Positions 29,301 to 38,660 of a stretch of DNA of 64,000 nucleotides are shown here, one piece after another. A program made the position numbers and the translations under genes. This DNA comes from Borrelia hermsii DAH (GTDB lineage Bacteria; Spirochaetota; Spirochaetia; Borreliales; Borreliaceae): assembly GCF_023035675.1 (NCBI RefSeq), contig NZ_CP073136.1, positions 496,001 through 560,000 on the forward strand, given 5' to 3'. How positions within the stretch are numbered: position 1 is the stretch's first letter; every line of letters starts with the position of its first letter. The notes under the pieces are model-generated. The model ran no database searches and was not told the origin of the DNA. It saw only the letters and a program-made list of their open reading frames with translations.

Positions 29301-32300
29301 GAAGAGTTTGTTAAGGAAGTTGATAGTTTGCTTAAGGATAAAAGGACAGATATTTCTTCATTCCAGGCAAGTATTGATATTACCATTGATTCTCTTAATT
29401 CAAGATTCTCTGATTTAAATAGAGAAATTAATGAAAAATATAGTAAAGTAATATCTGATTCTAGAGGATATTCAGAAACACTTGCAAATAAATTAGAAAG
29501 TGAGATAGGATATGAGATTGAAAATGTAAATAGAAGGCTAACAGATAAAATAGATATTCTTAACAGGAATATGGATGAAAATTTAGAGAAGTTTAAATCA
29601 TCTTTTGATGTATCAAAGTATCAAGTTGAAAATTTTGAAATCAAAATTAAGAACATAATAGAGCACGAGGAACTAAGAATTGGCGAATTCTTTAGAGAAA
29701 TTGAGCATCAGTATAAAATTAGACGAGAAGAGGCAATTGATTACAAGAAAACCATAGATAGCGATATTCTTCAGTTAAGAGAACAGTTTATAGGAGTAAT
29801 TAATGAGCTTAAGAATAATATTGAGGATAAATCTGAATTTTTAAATGAGCTTTATAAAGAAAGATTTAAGATTATTGAAAATAATTTCGAAGAGAGATAT
29901 TCAACATTTTTCATTGAGAGCGAAGGGGCTATTTCAAAGATTAGAGATGAAATATATAAGATACTTACAGATAATGATGAGCACTTGAGGGCAAAAATTT
30001 CTGAGATGGATCGTAATTTCGAGATAATCGAGGAAAGGTCAAAAGAAATTTTAGAACTTGAGGAAGGTTTAAGACAGAAAATACAAGAGGATAGTAATAA
30101 CATATATAATCAATTTGATGCCATTAAGTCTGGTATTGAAAAAGAAATGAAATCCCAATTTGATATGTATATGATGAGAGCTACTGCTGCAATTGATGAA
30201 GAGATTGAAAAGTATGAGCATGGGATTAATGAGAAGATATCTGCTATTAAGTCAATTGAAAATCATTTTGAGATGATAGAGAAAGATTTAAAGGATAAAA
30301 TTAGTGGATATCATAATGAATTAGATAAAACTCTTGCTTTGAAATATGCTGAGCTTGAAGATAAGTATGATGAGAAGTATTTGTTTGTAGAGAAGAAGAT
30401 AGATGATAAGACTACTTCAATTGATGGTCTTATTGCAAGCAAATATGCTGAGCTTGAAGATAAGTATGATGAGAAGTATTTGCTTGTAGAGAAGAAGATA
30501 GATGATAAGACTACTTCGATTGATGGTCTTATTGCAAGCAAATATGCTGCGCTTGAAGATAAGTATGATGAGAAGTATTTGCTTGTAGAGAAGAAGATAG
30601 ATGATAAGACTACTTCAATTGATAGTCTTATTGCAAGCAAATATGCTGCGCTTGAAGATAAGTATGATGAGAAGTGTTTGCTTGTAGAGAAGAAGATAGA
30701 TGATAAGACTAATGCAGTTGATGGTCTTATTGCAAGCAAATATGTTGAGCTTGAAGATAAGTATGATGAGAAGTATTTGTTTGTAGAGAAGAAGATAGAT
30801 GATAAGACTACTTCAATTGATGGTCTTATTGCAAGCAAATATGCTGCGCTTGAAGATAAGTATGATGAGAAGTGTTTGCTTGTAGAGAAGAAGATAGATG
30901 ATAAGACTACTTCAATTGATGGTCTTATTGCAAGCAAATATGCTGAGCTTGAAGATAAGTATGATGAGAAGTATTTGTTTGTAGAGAAGAAGATAGATGA
31001 TAAGACTACTTCAATTGATGGTCTTATTGCAAGCAAATATGCTGAGCTTGAAGATAAGTATGATGAGAAGTATTTGCTTGTAGAGAAGAAGATAGATGAT
31101 AAGACTACTTCGATTGATGGTCTTATTGCAAGCAAATATGCTGATCTTGATATCAAATATTCCGATATGTATCTTGATATGGAAAATAGATTAAATACAT
31201 GTATTTCTGCTCTAACTGCAAAACTCTCTAGTTCAGGTGAAAGGATGGAGAGAGAGATTAATGAACAATTGCAAAATCTTGGTAAACTTAAGTTAAGCTT
31301 GAGTAATGTTGAGGAAGATGTATTAAAACTTAAAGAGGACTCTTATCACAATGTGTCATCTCATCTCAAACTTCTTGAAGAGGACTTTTTTAAAGATTTA
31401 AGAGAAAGAAGCGATAATTTAAAAAGTTCTTTGGAAAATTTTGTGGCATCCTCAGATCAAAGAATTGAGAATTTAGAGAGAGATATAATTAAGAGTTTGG
31501 AAGAAAAAGAAATCCTTATGAAGAATTTTAAGGTTGAATTCGAACGGGAACTTCTGCTTAATAAAGAAAATTTTTACTTGGAATTTAATAAAGAGTTTGA
31601 CATCAGAAAAAGAGATGCGGAGAGCAAGATAGTTTCAATGGAAACTAATGTTACCAATCGAATAGATGAGTTTATTCAACTTGTAGACAATCGTCAAGAT
31701 AATGTTGACTCTTGGTTTTTAAAAGTTAAAGATGATATGACAAATTGGCAAGAGCACACTTATAAAGAATTTGAAGAGAGAGCAGGTATTACAGCTAAAA
31801 GTTTAAATGAAATTAAGAGCGATGTTTTGGTTATTGAGAATGGCTTAGAAGTTATTAAAGATAGTGTTAATCAGAGAACAAAAGAAATTTTTGATCGTTT
31901 ACATGTAGATATTAAGGAATTTGAGAATAGATCTTACCTTAATTTGAAAAATATTTCAGATGAGGTACAGGGTAGAGTTTTAAATATTGAAAATTCCATG
32001 GATTCTAAGATTAGTTCTATAAATGAGAAGATAAATTCACATGTTGAAGAGCTTGCAACACAAGTGGAAATTAGGTTTTTAAGTCAGCAAAAAGATATTG
32101 AAGATAAAATTCTTGAGGCTAATGAAAAATTAGAATATGAATTCAATTTAATGGCTTCTAGGCTTGAGGAAGAAAAGCAAGACATTGTAAATAGTTTTTT
32201 AAATGATAAAGGTGGTGTTGAATCCCAAGTAAAATTGATGCAAGATGATGTTTTAAAGCTTTCTGATAAAGTGAATGAATATAGAGCTAATATTGAGAAA

Positions 32301-33572
32301 ACAATTAGGGAAAATTATGATTCTTTTACCAGCTCTATAAGAGAGGAGTATGTTTCTTTTGAAAATGAACTTAAGCATAGTTTAAGTTATTCAGAAGAAG
32401 AGATAAGAACTTTAAGGGATGGCTTGAAGGTTCAAGTTAATAGCATAGAATCTGAGTTTAAGGACAAATATAATTTCATGATTGAAGGTATTGATGAGAA
32501 TGTGTCACAACTTAAGTTGAAGGTATTAAATTATGATAGTGAGCTTAATCATTTTATAGATGAAGTTAAGGACAATCTAATTGTATACAAGGCTGATTTG
32601 AAAGAAGAACTTGATAGTCGCTATGCTGTTATTAGTTCTAAGCTTGAGAATTTCAAGAGACTTGAAGTTGAGTTAGAGAAGAATAACGTACTGATTAAAG
32701 AAGTTTATTATTTCAAGGATAAATTAGAAGAATTACGAGAAGCTTTAGCAAATGAAATAAATCTTGTTCAAGGATATAAAGGTGACTTTGAAGGCATTAT
32801 TAGAGAAATTGGCGATATTAAAGCTAAATCATCAGATATTATTGAAATATTTGATGATTTAAAGATGCATCAAATGGATATTGAGGGAATTAAAAAGGAT
32901 CTATCTCAATTTCTTGAATTTTACACTTCCTTTAAGGAGAGGTATAAGAAATTTACAGAATCTTATGATGAAATGCAGCTTTACAAAACTAAGTTTAAGG
33001 AGATAAAGGAAGAACAAAATAATATTCTGGATAATTATGATAGGATTAGCAATAAAGATAGTTTATTAAAGTCTACATTAGAATCTGTTGATAAAAATTT
33101 TGATTTGATAAATGAAATAGAGAGTAGAATGCATGTATTATTTAAAGAGAGTTCTGGGTTTCAGCAGAGTCTTGGTGAGCTTAAAGGTATTATGTCAGAG
33201 CTGCTGGTAAATAAAGATTTATCGCAAGAAGTGCTAGATAATGCTCAAACTCTTAAAGAAATGCTAGGGGAAATTGATCGTAAATTGGAACATACTAGAA
33301 ATATAAGAGAAAAGGTTGCAAAATCTGAAACTCGACTAGAAAATTTAAATATTGCTGCAGAAGAGAGAATTAAAACCCTTGGAATTCTTGTAAAAACAGA
33401 GTCTAAATATAAAGATAATGTTGGTCTTAATAACGAAACAGTTAGAGATTCTGTCATTAAGCTTATGAGACAAGGTTGGAGTGCCTTGGAAATTTCAAGA
33501 GCTACTAAATTATCTGTTGGAGAGGTTGAGCTTATTTTGGAACTTGGAATTATTAGTAAAAGTGATGATTAA
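26388..33572 (+). CDS. Giant membrane-anchored coiled-coil protein with tandem repeats
   Basis: About 2394 residues, the largest gene of the window and equivalent to the large conserved hypothetical protein located before pheS in other borreliae. A single N-terminal transmembrane helix (FVTILVNLLLVFVILFIY) is followed by more than 2200 residues of heptad-like, Lys/Glu/Asp/Ile/Leu-rich coiled coil, interrupted at the middle by eight 33-residue repeats. The last 45 residues break the pattern: VRDSVIKLMRQGWSALEISR then LSVGEVELILELGI, resembling a helix-turn-helix as in DUF6115-type proteins. A structural or scaffolding role at the inner membrane is inferred. ATG at 26388 is preferred (GGGT upstream); GTG at 26373 is possible. 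Confidence 0.85.
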   Translation: MIDFVTILVNLLLVFVILFIYRQYDRRSRALEKIKKFIDLAKDNLEDFIDEKTKEISNLAVDMEAYQRSSIEIIKKIDEVQQKIKNKSNDFAEVEKKIAYHDSMLKDLDDMALKVQDNIQRLQVDGKIVDKLSKTLKNFNTQIDSIDSRLNTVFEKFDKANKENLEAIKIESWDKFDNTIKDFSVRMDNLDRDLMSYQESLVMIEEKKREILDKGNEKLENEFKEFLFKIESSIDNYDKSMEDSFNIYATKYKSIENSLDLIVEQAKTKINDKEDFILTRLNEELQIKFDEVFMYVDERSNQIRDKLEGKLVLIDNEISSLGSVFKDNTYSRLNSLEETIRQEMRQYEEQFADILEQFRVQIESNVGDIYREYDSRINQFDKGIRERIESSLKDANSKIEGVQGSVKTLLDDLEDDSNRIYVEFKEKVKGDINSFSENVFSRMSDIGNELELRLSHISTDIHDRISKLDGNLYSQLKEMNERFVNDYSCLDGSISSKYETLLEALNLKSSELETQLESKYKNVADKFESDIDNFAIKCDEKFSKISEKSDYDYQNFEITSKKIKEGIGSLNDLLVQDFETLRRDFESKLSGISADINDEVSNLKSHYGEDIGKFIRQMEANKLQHEHWQREVGLNLEDIKFHLNKTNEEFLNLIETQRTKGKELSENIFNELSGHIQKKAMDMHTNWKDELIVLNKSLLDIKISSEELLLSASSKIESFEKDINERLEYVSSKTEDFESSVLDKYKELRDMSYKNSEETLSGIKEFIDDQAEIIHDKIIMMLNGLNDDFSNKEELIKGKVEELDYRLKDFKVECEDVLNNLRSDLDGFIESRMQKVSEIKVDNQRQIDTFLSRISEDILSKRDMLNSEIDNKLNDWQGKLSEISVNIENILSSGKIDINAIDSEMTLKIKDLKTTFEGLESYYLEKIDEFRNQGNVYADELLKNIMNHFDADTKELEESLSKKFATVLERSEEFVKEVDSLLKDKRTDISSFQASIDITIDSLNSRFSDLNREINEKYSKVISDSRGYSETLANKLESEIGYEIENVNRRLTDKIDILNRNMDENLEKFKSSFDVSKYQVENFEIKIKNIIEHEELRIGEFFREIEHQYKIRREEAIDYKKTIDSDILQLREQFIGVINELKNNIEDKSEFLNELYKERFKIIENNFEERYSTFFIESEGAISKIRDEIYKILTDNDEHLRAKISEMDRNFEIIEERSKEILELEEGLRQKIQEDSNNIYNQFDAIKSGIEKEMKSQFDMYMMRATAAIDEEIEKYEHGINEKISAIKSIENHFEMIEKDLKDKISGYHNELDKTLALKYAELEDKYDEKYLFVEKKIDDKTTSIDGLIASKYAELEDKYDEKYLLVEKKIDDKTTSIDGLIASKYAALEDKYDEKYLLVEKKIDDKTTSIDSLIASKYAALEDKYDEKCLLVEKKIDDKTNAVDGLIASKYVELEDKYDEKYLFVEKKIDDKTTSIDGLIASKYAALEDKYDEKCLLVEKKIDDKTTSIDGLIASKYAELEDKYDEKYLFVEKKIDDKTTSIDGLIASKYAELEDKYDEKYLLVEKKIDDKTTSIDGLIASKYADLDIKYSDMYLDMENRLNTCISALTAKLSSSGERMEREINEQLQNLGKLKLSLSNVEEDVLKLKEDSYHNVSSHLKLLEEDFFKDLRERSDNLKSSLENFVASSDQRIENLERDIIKSLEEKEILMKNFKVEFERELLLNKENFYLEFNKEFDIRKRDAESKIVSMETNVTNRIDEFIQLVDNRQDNVDSWFLKVKDDMTNWQEHTYKEFEERAGITAKSLNEIKSDVLVIENGLEVIKDSVNQRTKEIFDRLHVDIKEFENRSYLNLKNISDEVQGRVLNIENSMDSKISSINEKINSHVEELATQVEIRFLSQQKDIEDKILEANEKLEYEFNLMASRLEEEKQDIVNSFLNDKGGVESQVKLMQDDVLKLSDKVNEYRANIEKTIRENYDSFTSSIREEYVSFENELKHSLSYSEEEIRTLRDGLKVQVNSIESEFKDKYNFMIEGIDENVSQLKLKVLNYDSELNHFIDEVKDNLIVYKADLKEELDSRYAVISSKLENFKRLEVELEKNNVLIKEVYYFKDKLEELREALANEINLVQGYKGDFEGIIREIGDIKAKSSDIIEIFDDLKMHQMDIEGIKKDLSQFLEFYTSFKERYKKFTESYDEMQLYKTKFKEIKEEQNNILDNYDRISNKDSLLKSTLESVDKNFDLINEIESRMHVLFKESSGFQQSLGELKGIMSELLVNKDLSQEVLDNAQTLKEMLGEIDRKLEHTRNIREKVAKSETRLENLNIAAEERIKTLGILVKTESKYKDNVGLNNETVRDSVIKLMRQGWSALEISRATKLSVGEVELILELGIISKSDD
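30342..31133 (+). repeat. Eight tandem 99-bp in-frame repeats
   Basis: Eight consecutive 99-base units, each coding 33 residues of the form KYAELEDKYDEKY-(L/F)-VEKKI followed by DDKTTSIDGLIAS. Units differ at only a few positions (Ala/Glu at 4, Tyr/Cys at 13, Phe/Leu at 15, Thr-Ser-Ile/Asn-Ala-Val at 25-27), and the DNA is nearly identical, which points to recent duplication or homogenisation. A ninth unit starting at 31134 has diverged (KYADLDIKYSDMYLDMENRL). The unit length is three 11-residue (hendecad) turns, which would keep a coiled coil in register. Confidence 0.95.
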
Positions 33573-33583
33573 GGGATAGTTTT

Positions 33584-35131
33584 GTGGAGAATAAATTTGA
33601 GGTAGTAAAGACATTACATCCCCTTGAGATAAAAGTGATTTTGAATTATAAAGAGGGAGATGATATTTTTGCTTTAAGGCTTGCTGCAGACTTACTTTAT
33701 AATGAGGGGCAATCAAATAAAACAATTGAATGGCTTGTTTCTAAAGGTATTCTTAGAGAAACTTTTAGAAAGCTTAATGTGTTTTATCGTCTAACTGAAA
33801 AAGGTATTGATGCTTTAGATAATGGTTTAATTGAAGAGAAAATAATCAGTCTTGTATCTAGAAAGACAGTTTTCGTTGCCAATTTGTCATCAGAGTTAGA
33901 AATTGATGCTAGAGATGCTGGTAAGGCATTTGGCAATTTATCTAAAGAGGGAGTTTTGTCTTTGGGATTGGGTAAGGAAATTATTGTGAAAGATTTAAAT
34001 CGTGCTAATTACAAGATAGTTAAAGAATTGCTTGTAAAAGCTAAAGATGGTGATCTCTTAGAAGATGATTTATCCCAAGATGAATTGTTAGTCATTTCTA
34101 ATTATTCTAAGAAGAAAGGTGCTAGTGATGTGTTATTTAAAGTAATAGAGAAATTAGACTTAAAATTTGAATTTTCTAAGTTTGGATTAGAAGTAAAATC
34201 CGAACTTAGAGAGAGTAATTTAACAGGTGATGAGATTGTAAAGTTGACCCCTGAGCTTTTAAAAAATAAAGCTTATGAGAATAAAAATTTTAGGGCTTAT
34301 AATATTCATGTTTCATCAAGTAAGACCTTTATTGGACGTGCAAATCCTTATTCAGAGTATATTGCTAAAGTTAAGGATAAACTTGTAAGTCTTGGTTTTG
34401 AAGAATTTGATGGTCCCTTAGTTGAGAGTGAGTTTTTTAATAATGATGCTCTTTTTATGCCTCAATTTCATCCTGCACGTGATGTGAGAGATGTTTATTA
34501 TATTAAAGACCCAAGCTCACTTTTATCTTTGCCTGAGCCTTATTTTTCTAATGTTAAGGCTGTTCATGAGAATGGTTACACTACAGGTTCAAGAGGTTGG
34601 AGGTATGATTTTAGCGAGAGTATTTCAAAAAGATTAGTGCTTAGAACTCAAGGTACAGTGCTCTCAGCAAAGCAATTAATTAATGCAAAAAATCCTGGCA
34701 AATATTTTGGAATTGTTAGGTGTTTTAGATACGATCAAGTTGATGCTACTCATGGAGCTGATTTTTATCAAACAGAAGGAATTGTTATTGGAGATGTTAA
34801 TATTAAGATTTTACTGGGTCTTCTTGAAATTTTTGCTAAAGAATTGGCAGGTGCTACTGAGGTTAAATATGTTCCTGCTTATTTTCCATTTACAGAGCCT
34901 TCAATTGAAGTGCATGTAAAGCATCCTGTGCTTGGTTGGTTTGAATTAGGTGGGAGTGGTATTTTCAGACCAGAGGTTACAAAACCTTTTGGAATTGATG
35001 TGCCCGTTATTGCTTGGGGTATTGGTATTGATAGAATGGCTTTAATGCATTTAGGTTTAAGTGATTTAAGGGAGCTTTTTACCCATGATATTGGTGATGT
35101 TGTATTAAGGCGGGGAAAAGTAAATGCCTAA
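33584..35131 (+). CDS. pheS: Phenylalanyl-tRNA synthetase alpha subunit, archaeal/eukaryal type
   Basis: 515 residues, much longer than the roughly 340 of bacterial PheS. N-terminal winged-helix repeats (about residues 1-180) are typical of the archaeal/eukaryal enzyme, and the class II catalytic core follows with FDGPLVESEFFNNDALFMPQ, HPARD, YQTEGIVIG and GWFELGGSGIFRPEV. Charges tRNA-Phe together with PheT. GTG start at 33584 behind AAGGGATAG. Overlaps pheT by 8 bases. Confidence 0.96.
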   Translation: MENKFEVVKTLHPLEIKVILNYKEGDDIFALRLAADLLYNEGQSNKTIEWLVSKGILRETFRKLNVFYRLTEKGIDALDNGLIEEKIISLVSRKTVFVANLSSELEIDARDAGKAFGNLSKEGVLSLGLGKEIIVKDLNRANYKIVKELLVKAKDGDLLEDDLSQDELLVISNYSKKKGASDVLFKVIEKLDLKFEFSKFGLEVKSELRESNLTGDEIVKLTPELLKNKAYENKNFRAYNIHVSSSKTFIGRANPYSEYIAKVKDKLVSLGFEEFDGPLVESEFFNNDALFMPQFHPARDVRDVYYIKDPSSLLSLPEPYFSNVKAVHENGYTTGSRGWRYDFSESISKRLVLRTQGTVLSAKQLINAKNPGKYFGIVRCFRYDQVDATHGADFYQTEGIVIGDVNIKILLGLLEIFAKELAGATEVKYVPAYFPFTEPSIEVHVKHPVLGWFELGGSGIFRPEVTKPFGIDVPVIAWGIGIDRMALMHLGLSDLRELFTHDIGDVVLRRGKVNA

Positions 35132-36818
35132 AGTTGAAGTTTATAGAAGTATTTTATTAGGAAAGATAGGAAAAGATTTAACGGATTGTGAGCTTGTATC
35201 TATTCTTGAAATGGCTAAGGCTGAAATTTGTGAATTTTATACGGGTAATGACAAGATAAAAATTGAATTTAATGATACAAATAGACCCGATTTGTGGTCT
35301 TATACAGGACTTGCGCGTCAAATTAAGACATATCTTTTTGGTCAGTTACCTTCGTTTGAGTTTTTTTCAACAGCAGATAATTTGCAAAAATTTTATGGTG
35401 AAATTTTGGTCAGTCCTGAAGCATTTAGTATTAGGCCTTTTATTTTTGGATTTTTAGCAAAAGGGATGATTTGTAATGAGCAAATGCTTGAAACTTTAAT
35501 TCAGTTGCAAGAAAAGCTTTGTCATAATTATGGACAAAAGCGTAAAAGAGTGGCAATGGGAATGTATTCATCAGCTTCTATTGAGTTTCCGGTAAGTTAT
35601 GTTACATGTAATTCTGATTATAGATTTATTCCTTTAGGTATGGACATTGAAATGTCTATTAAAGAGATCAATAAGAGACATCCTAAGGGAATAGAATATG
35701 CATCAATTCTTGAGCATTTTACCGAATATCCTTTATTGTTGGATTATAATGATAAAGTACTCTCTTATCCGCCGGTAATCAATTCTCATGATATTGGAGC
35801 TTTAAAGGTAGGTGATACCGATTTGTTTATTGAAGTTACGGGAACTAATCTCGAGGCTACTTTGTTATCTTTATCAGTTGTTGCTTGTGATTTGCATGAT
35901 ATGGGATTTGAAATTTTACCAGTAAAGACTGTTTTTCCTAAGGAGACTCCATTTGGGAAGGAAATCATTTGTCCTTATTATTTTCAAAATACTCTAGAGG
36001 TTAGTGTTGAGAGTGTTAATAGGATGTTTGGTAGCAATTTTACAGTAAATGATATGTGTCTTGATTTAAAAAAATTAGGGATATCAGCGTACTTTAAGGA
36101 GTTAGATAAGTTTTATATTATTCCTCCTGTTTATAGGAATGATTTTCTTCACGAAGTGGATGTTATTGAAGAAATAATGATAGGTAGGGGATTGGATAGT
36201 TTTAAACCAGAGCTTCCCAAAGATTTTACTTTGGGAAAATTAAGTCAGATAGAAGAGTTTTCAAGAAAGATTAAAAATTTAATGATTGGAATGGGATTTC
36301 AAGAGATGATTTATAATTATCTAGGTTCTAGGACAGATTTTATTGAGAAGATGAATATTAAGAGTGATGAATTCTTAAGTGTTGCCAATCCAATGACAGA
36401 GGGTTATGAGTATGTTAGAGGCTCAATAGTGCCTGATTTACTTAAATCTGAGAGCATTAGTTCAAATTTCCCTTATCCGCATAAGATTTTTGAAATTGGC
36501 AAGGTAGCTTTAAAGGATTTAAGTAGTGTTGATGGTACTATGACTTATGATAATTTAGCTTTTTTGATGGCTGATAAGGAGTTTTCATTTAATGAGATTA
36601 ATTCTTTAGTTTCATCTCTTTTTTATTATTTAAATATTGAATTTAAGTTAAGGGAATCAAGTCAAACTCTTTATATAAATGGTAGGGGAGCTGATATTTT
36701 AATCAATGATATCATTTTAGGTAGCTTTGGTGAGGTGTCGCCTTACATATTGAGCAATTTTGGAATTATGGTGCCATGTTGCGTTCTAGAGATTAATCTT
36801 AATAAGATTTTACATTAA
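35124..36818 (+). CDS. pheT: Phenylalanyl-tRNA synthetase beta subunit, archaeal/eukaryal type
   Basis: 564 residues, the length of archaeal PheT and far short of the roughly 800 of bacterial PheT; no N-terminal EMAP/OB domain is present and no C-terminal anticodon-binding fold. B3/B4 editing domain and B5 domain (IGRGLDSFKPELP region) can be traced. FNDTNRPDLWSYTGLARQI is typical. Forms an (alpha-beta)2 enzyme with PheS. ATG overlaps the pheS end, so the pair is translationally coupled. Confidence 0.95.
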   Translation: MPKVEVYRSILLGKIGKDLTDCELVSILEMAKAEICEFYTGNDKIKIEFNDTNRPDLWSYTGLARQIKTYLFGQLPSFEFFSTADNLQKFYGEILVSPEAFSIRPFIFGFLAKGMICNEQMLETLIQLQEKLCHNYGQKRKRVAMGMYSSASIEFPVSYVTCNSDYRFIPLGMDIEMSIKEINKRHPKGIEYASILEHFTEYPLLLDYNDKVLSYPPVINSHDIGALKVGDTDLFIEVTGTNLEATLLSLSVVACDLHDMGFEILPVKTVFPKETPFGKEIICPYYFQNTLEVSVESVNRMFGSNFTVNDMCLDLKKLGISAYFKELDKFYIIPPVYRNDFLHEVDVIEEIMIGRGLDSFKPELPKDFTLGKLSQIEEFSRKIKNLMIGMGFQEMIYNYLGSRTDFIEKMNIKSDEFLSVANPMTEGYEYVRGSIVPDLLKSESISSNFPYPHKIFEIGKVALKDLSSVDGTMTYDNLAFLMADKEFSFNEINSLVSSLFYYLNIEFKLRESSQTLYINGRGADILINDIILGSFGEVSPYILSNFGIMVPCCVLEINLNKILH

Positions 36819-36919
36819 AAGAAATGCATAAAATTTTTTATTTGTGGCATTTGAATGAAGTTATATTTAAATATTTGATGTAGTGCATTTTATAGGTTAA
36901 ATGGAGTTAATGGATATTT

Positions 36920-37897
36920 ATGTTAAAGTTTGAAACACTGGATATAAAAAAGAGCAATAAAAGAATTGTAAGAACAGAGATGGGCTCTGTTGAAGATGTG
37001 GTTATTGTTGGTTCAGGGCCCGCGGGGCTTACGGCTGGAATTTATACTGTTATGAGTGGATATAAGACAGTTGTCTTAGAGGGCCCTGAGCCTGGGGGAC
37101 AGCTTACAACGACTACGGAAGTGTATAATTATCCAGGATTTAAAAATGGTGTGAATGGAAGAGAATTGATGTTAAATATGAAAGAACAGGTGATCAATCT
37201 GGGTGCTACCACGTATCTTGAAACTGTAAGATTCATAGAAAAGAGAGATAATATTTTTTATATCTTTACTGATAATTATATTTATAAAAGCAGAGCTGTT
37301 ATTATTGCAGCGGGCTCGGTACCTAAAAAACTTGATACTCTTAAGAATTCAGATTTGTTTTGGAATAAAGGTATTTCTGTGTGTGCAATTTGTGATGGGC
37401 ATCTTTTTAAGGGTAAAACTGCTGCAGTAATTGGTGGGGGCAATACAGCAATCTCAGAAGCTATTTATTTAAGCAAATTATTAAAAAATGTATATGTTAT
37501 TGTAAGAAGAGATTGTTTGAAAGCTATTGCTATGCTAAGAAGAGATGTTGAAAAGTTACCTAATGTTGAGATTTTATATAACTGTGAGGCTATAGAAGTT
37601 AATGGAGATAATGTTGTATCTGGTATGCAAATTATGAATAGTAAGGATAATTCTACTTTTAAGTTAAGTGTAGATGGAATATTTATAGCTATTGGTTATA
37701 AGCCAAATACGGATTTTTTAAAAGGGTTTTTGGAATTAGATGAAGATGGATATATATCTACTCAAGCTCTTGTTAAGACTAGTGTTAAGGGAGTATTTTC
37801 GTGTGGTGATGTTAGTAACAAGCTTTATGCACAAGCTATTACGGCTGCTGCTGAAGGGTTCCTAGCTTCTGTTGAAGTGAGAAATTTTTTGGGATAA
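36920..37897 (+). CDS. trxB: Thioredoxin reductase
   Basis: 325-residue flavoprotein reducing thioredoxin with NADPH. FAD motif VVIVGSGPAGLTAGIY, redox-active CAIC (SVCAICDGH), NADPH motif VIGGGNTAISEA, and C-terminal GVFSCGDV are present. The ATG at 36920 gives the leader of about 20 residues seen in borrelial TrxB. It is likely the electron source for the peroxidase encoded at 42523. Confidence 0.96.
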   Translation: MLKFETLDIKKSNKRIVRTEMGSVEDVVIVGSGPAGLTAGIYTVMSGYKTVVLEGPEPGGQLTTTTEVYNYPGFKNGVNGRELMLNMKEQVINLGATTYLETVRFIEKRDNIFYIFTDNYIYKSRAVIIAAGSVPKKLDTLKNSDLFWNKGISVCAICDGHLFKGKTAAVIGGGNTAISEAIYLSKLLKNVYVIVRRDCLKAIAMLRRDVEKLPNVEILYNCEAIEVNGDNVVSGMQIMNSKDNSTFKLSVDGIFIAIGYKPNTDFLKGFLELDEDGYISTQALVKTSVKGVFSCGDVSNKLYAQAITAAAEGFLASVEVRNFLG

Positions 37898-37924
37898 TTG
37901 GTTGGCTTAATTATAAAAAATGTG

Positions 37925-38659
37925 TTAAAGCAAATTAAGTTGTCTTTTTATTTCAAATATTAAAATTCCTGTTGAAACTGATACATTCAATGAATCTATC
38001 TTACCCTTAGTTGGAATTCTTACTAAAAAATCTGAATTTTCTTTTATTAGTTTATGTATTCCTTTGCCTTCATTTCCCATAATAAGTGCAATTTTAGTGT
38101 CATTTATTGGAGTGGTGTTTATTGCCTTTCCTTTGATATCACTTGCATATATCCAGAATCCATTTTTTTTTAAATATTTTATTACGTTATTTATGTTTGG
38201 AACTACCAGTTTATTAACATATTGACTTGCACCAGAGCTAGTGCGCAAGATGGTTGCATTATCTTTTGCACTTCGTCTCTGGCTAGTAATTACAAGATCA
38301 ATGTTAAATTGCTCTGATGTTCTAAGAATAGCTCCAAAATTTTGAGGATCTTCTATTCCATCAAGTATTAAGATAAATACATTATTTTGATGTTGAAATT
38401 CTTCTAAGAATTCTTCTAAGTTTTTATCTTGTTTTTTTGTATTGTTAGATTTTAAAGTTTTTAATTTTAATGCAAAACCCCTATGATCGTTGTTGCCAAT
38501 TATCTTGGCAAGATCATTCACTTTTATTATTTGAATTTTATGTTCTTTAGCTAGTTTTTCAATGTTTATACTCTTTGGACTTGTCTTTGAAATGTATAAC
38601 CTAAGTCCTTTATTATTTTTTATGCTTTCGATTATTGAATTGGCGTGTGTGATGTACAT
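37925..38659 (-). CDS. rlmB: SpoU/TrmH-family RNA 2'-O-methyltransferase (RlmB-like)
   Basis: 244 residues: N-terminal L30e-like substrate-binding domain, then a SPOUT knot methylase domain with motif 1 GIEDPQNFGAILRTSEQF, motif 2 ALIMGNEGKGI and motif 3 IPTKGKIDSLNVSVSTGI. RlmB methylates G2251 of 23S rRNA in E. coli; the exact target here is inferred from similarity. One base from the dnaJ stop, so it belongs to the grpE-dnaK-dnaJ transcript. It converges on trxB. Confidence 0.85.
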   Translation of the reverse strand: MYITHANSIIESIKNNKGLRLYISKTSPKSINIEKLAKEHKIQIIKVNDLAKIIGNNDHRGFALKLKTLKSNNTKKQDKNLEEFLEEFQHQNNVFILILDGIEDPQNFGAILRTSEQFNIDLVITSQRRSAKDNATILRTSSGASQYVNKLVVPNINNVIKYLKKNGFWIYASDIKGKAINTTPINDTKIALIMGNEGKGIHKLIKENSDFLVRIPTKGKIDSLNVSVSTGILIFEIKRQLNLL

Positions 38660-38660
38660 A

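Noticed and set aside
30311..31156. 281-codon minus-strand open frame with perfect repeats
   Set aside because: It is antisense to the 99-bp repeats of the giant coiled-coil gene; the absence of stops follows from the repeated unit, and the translation is low-complexity (YLLAIRPSIEVVLSSIFF repeated).
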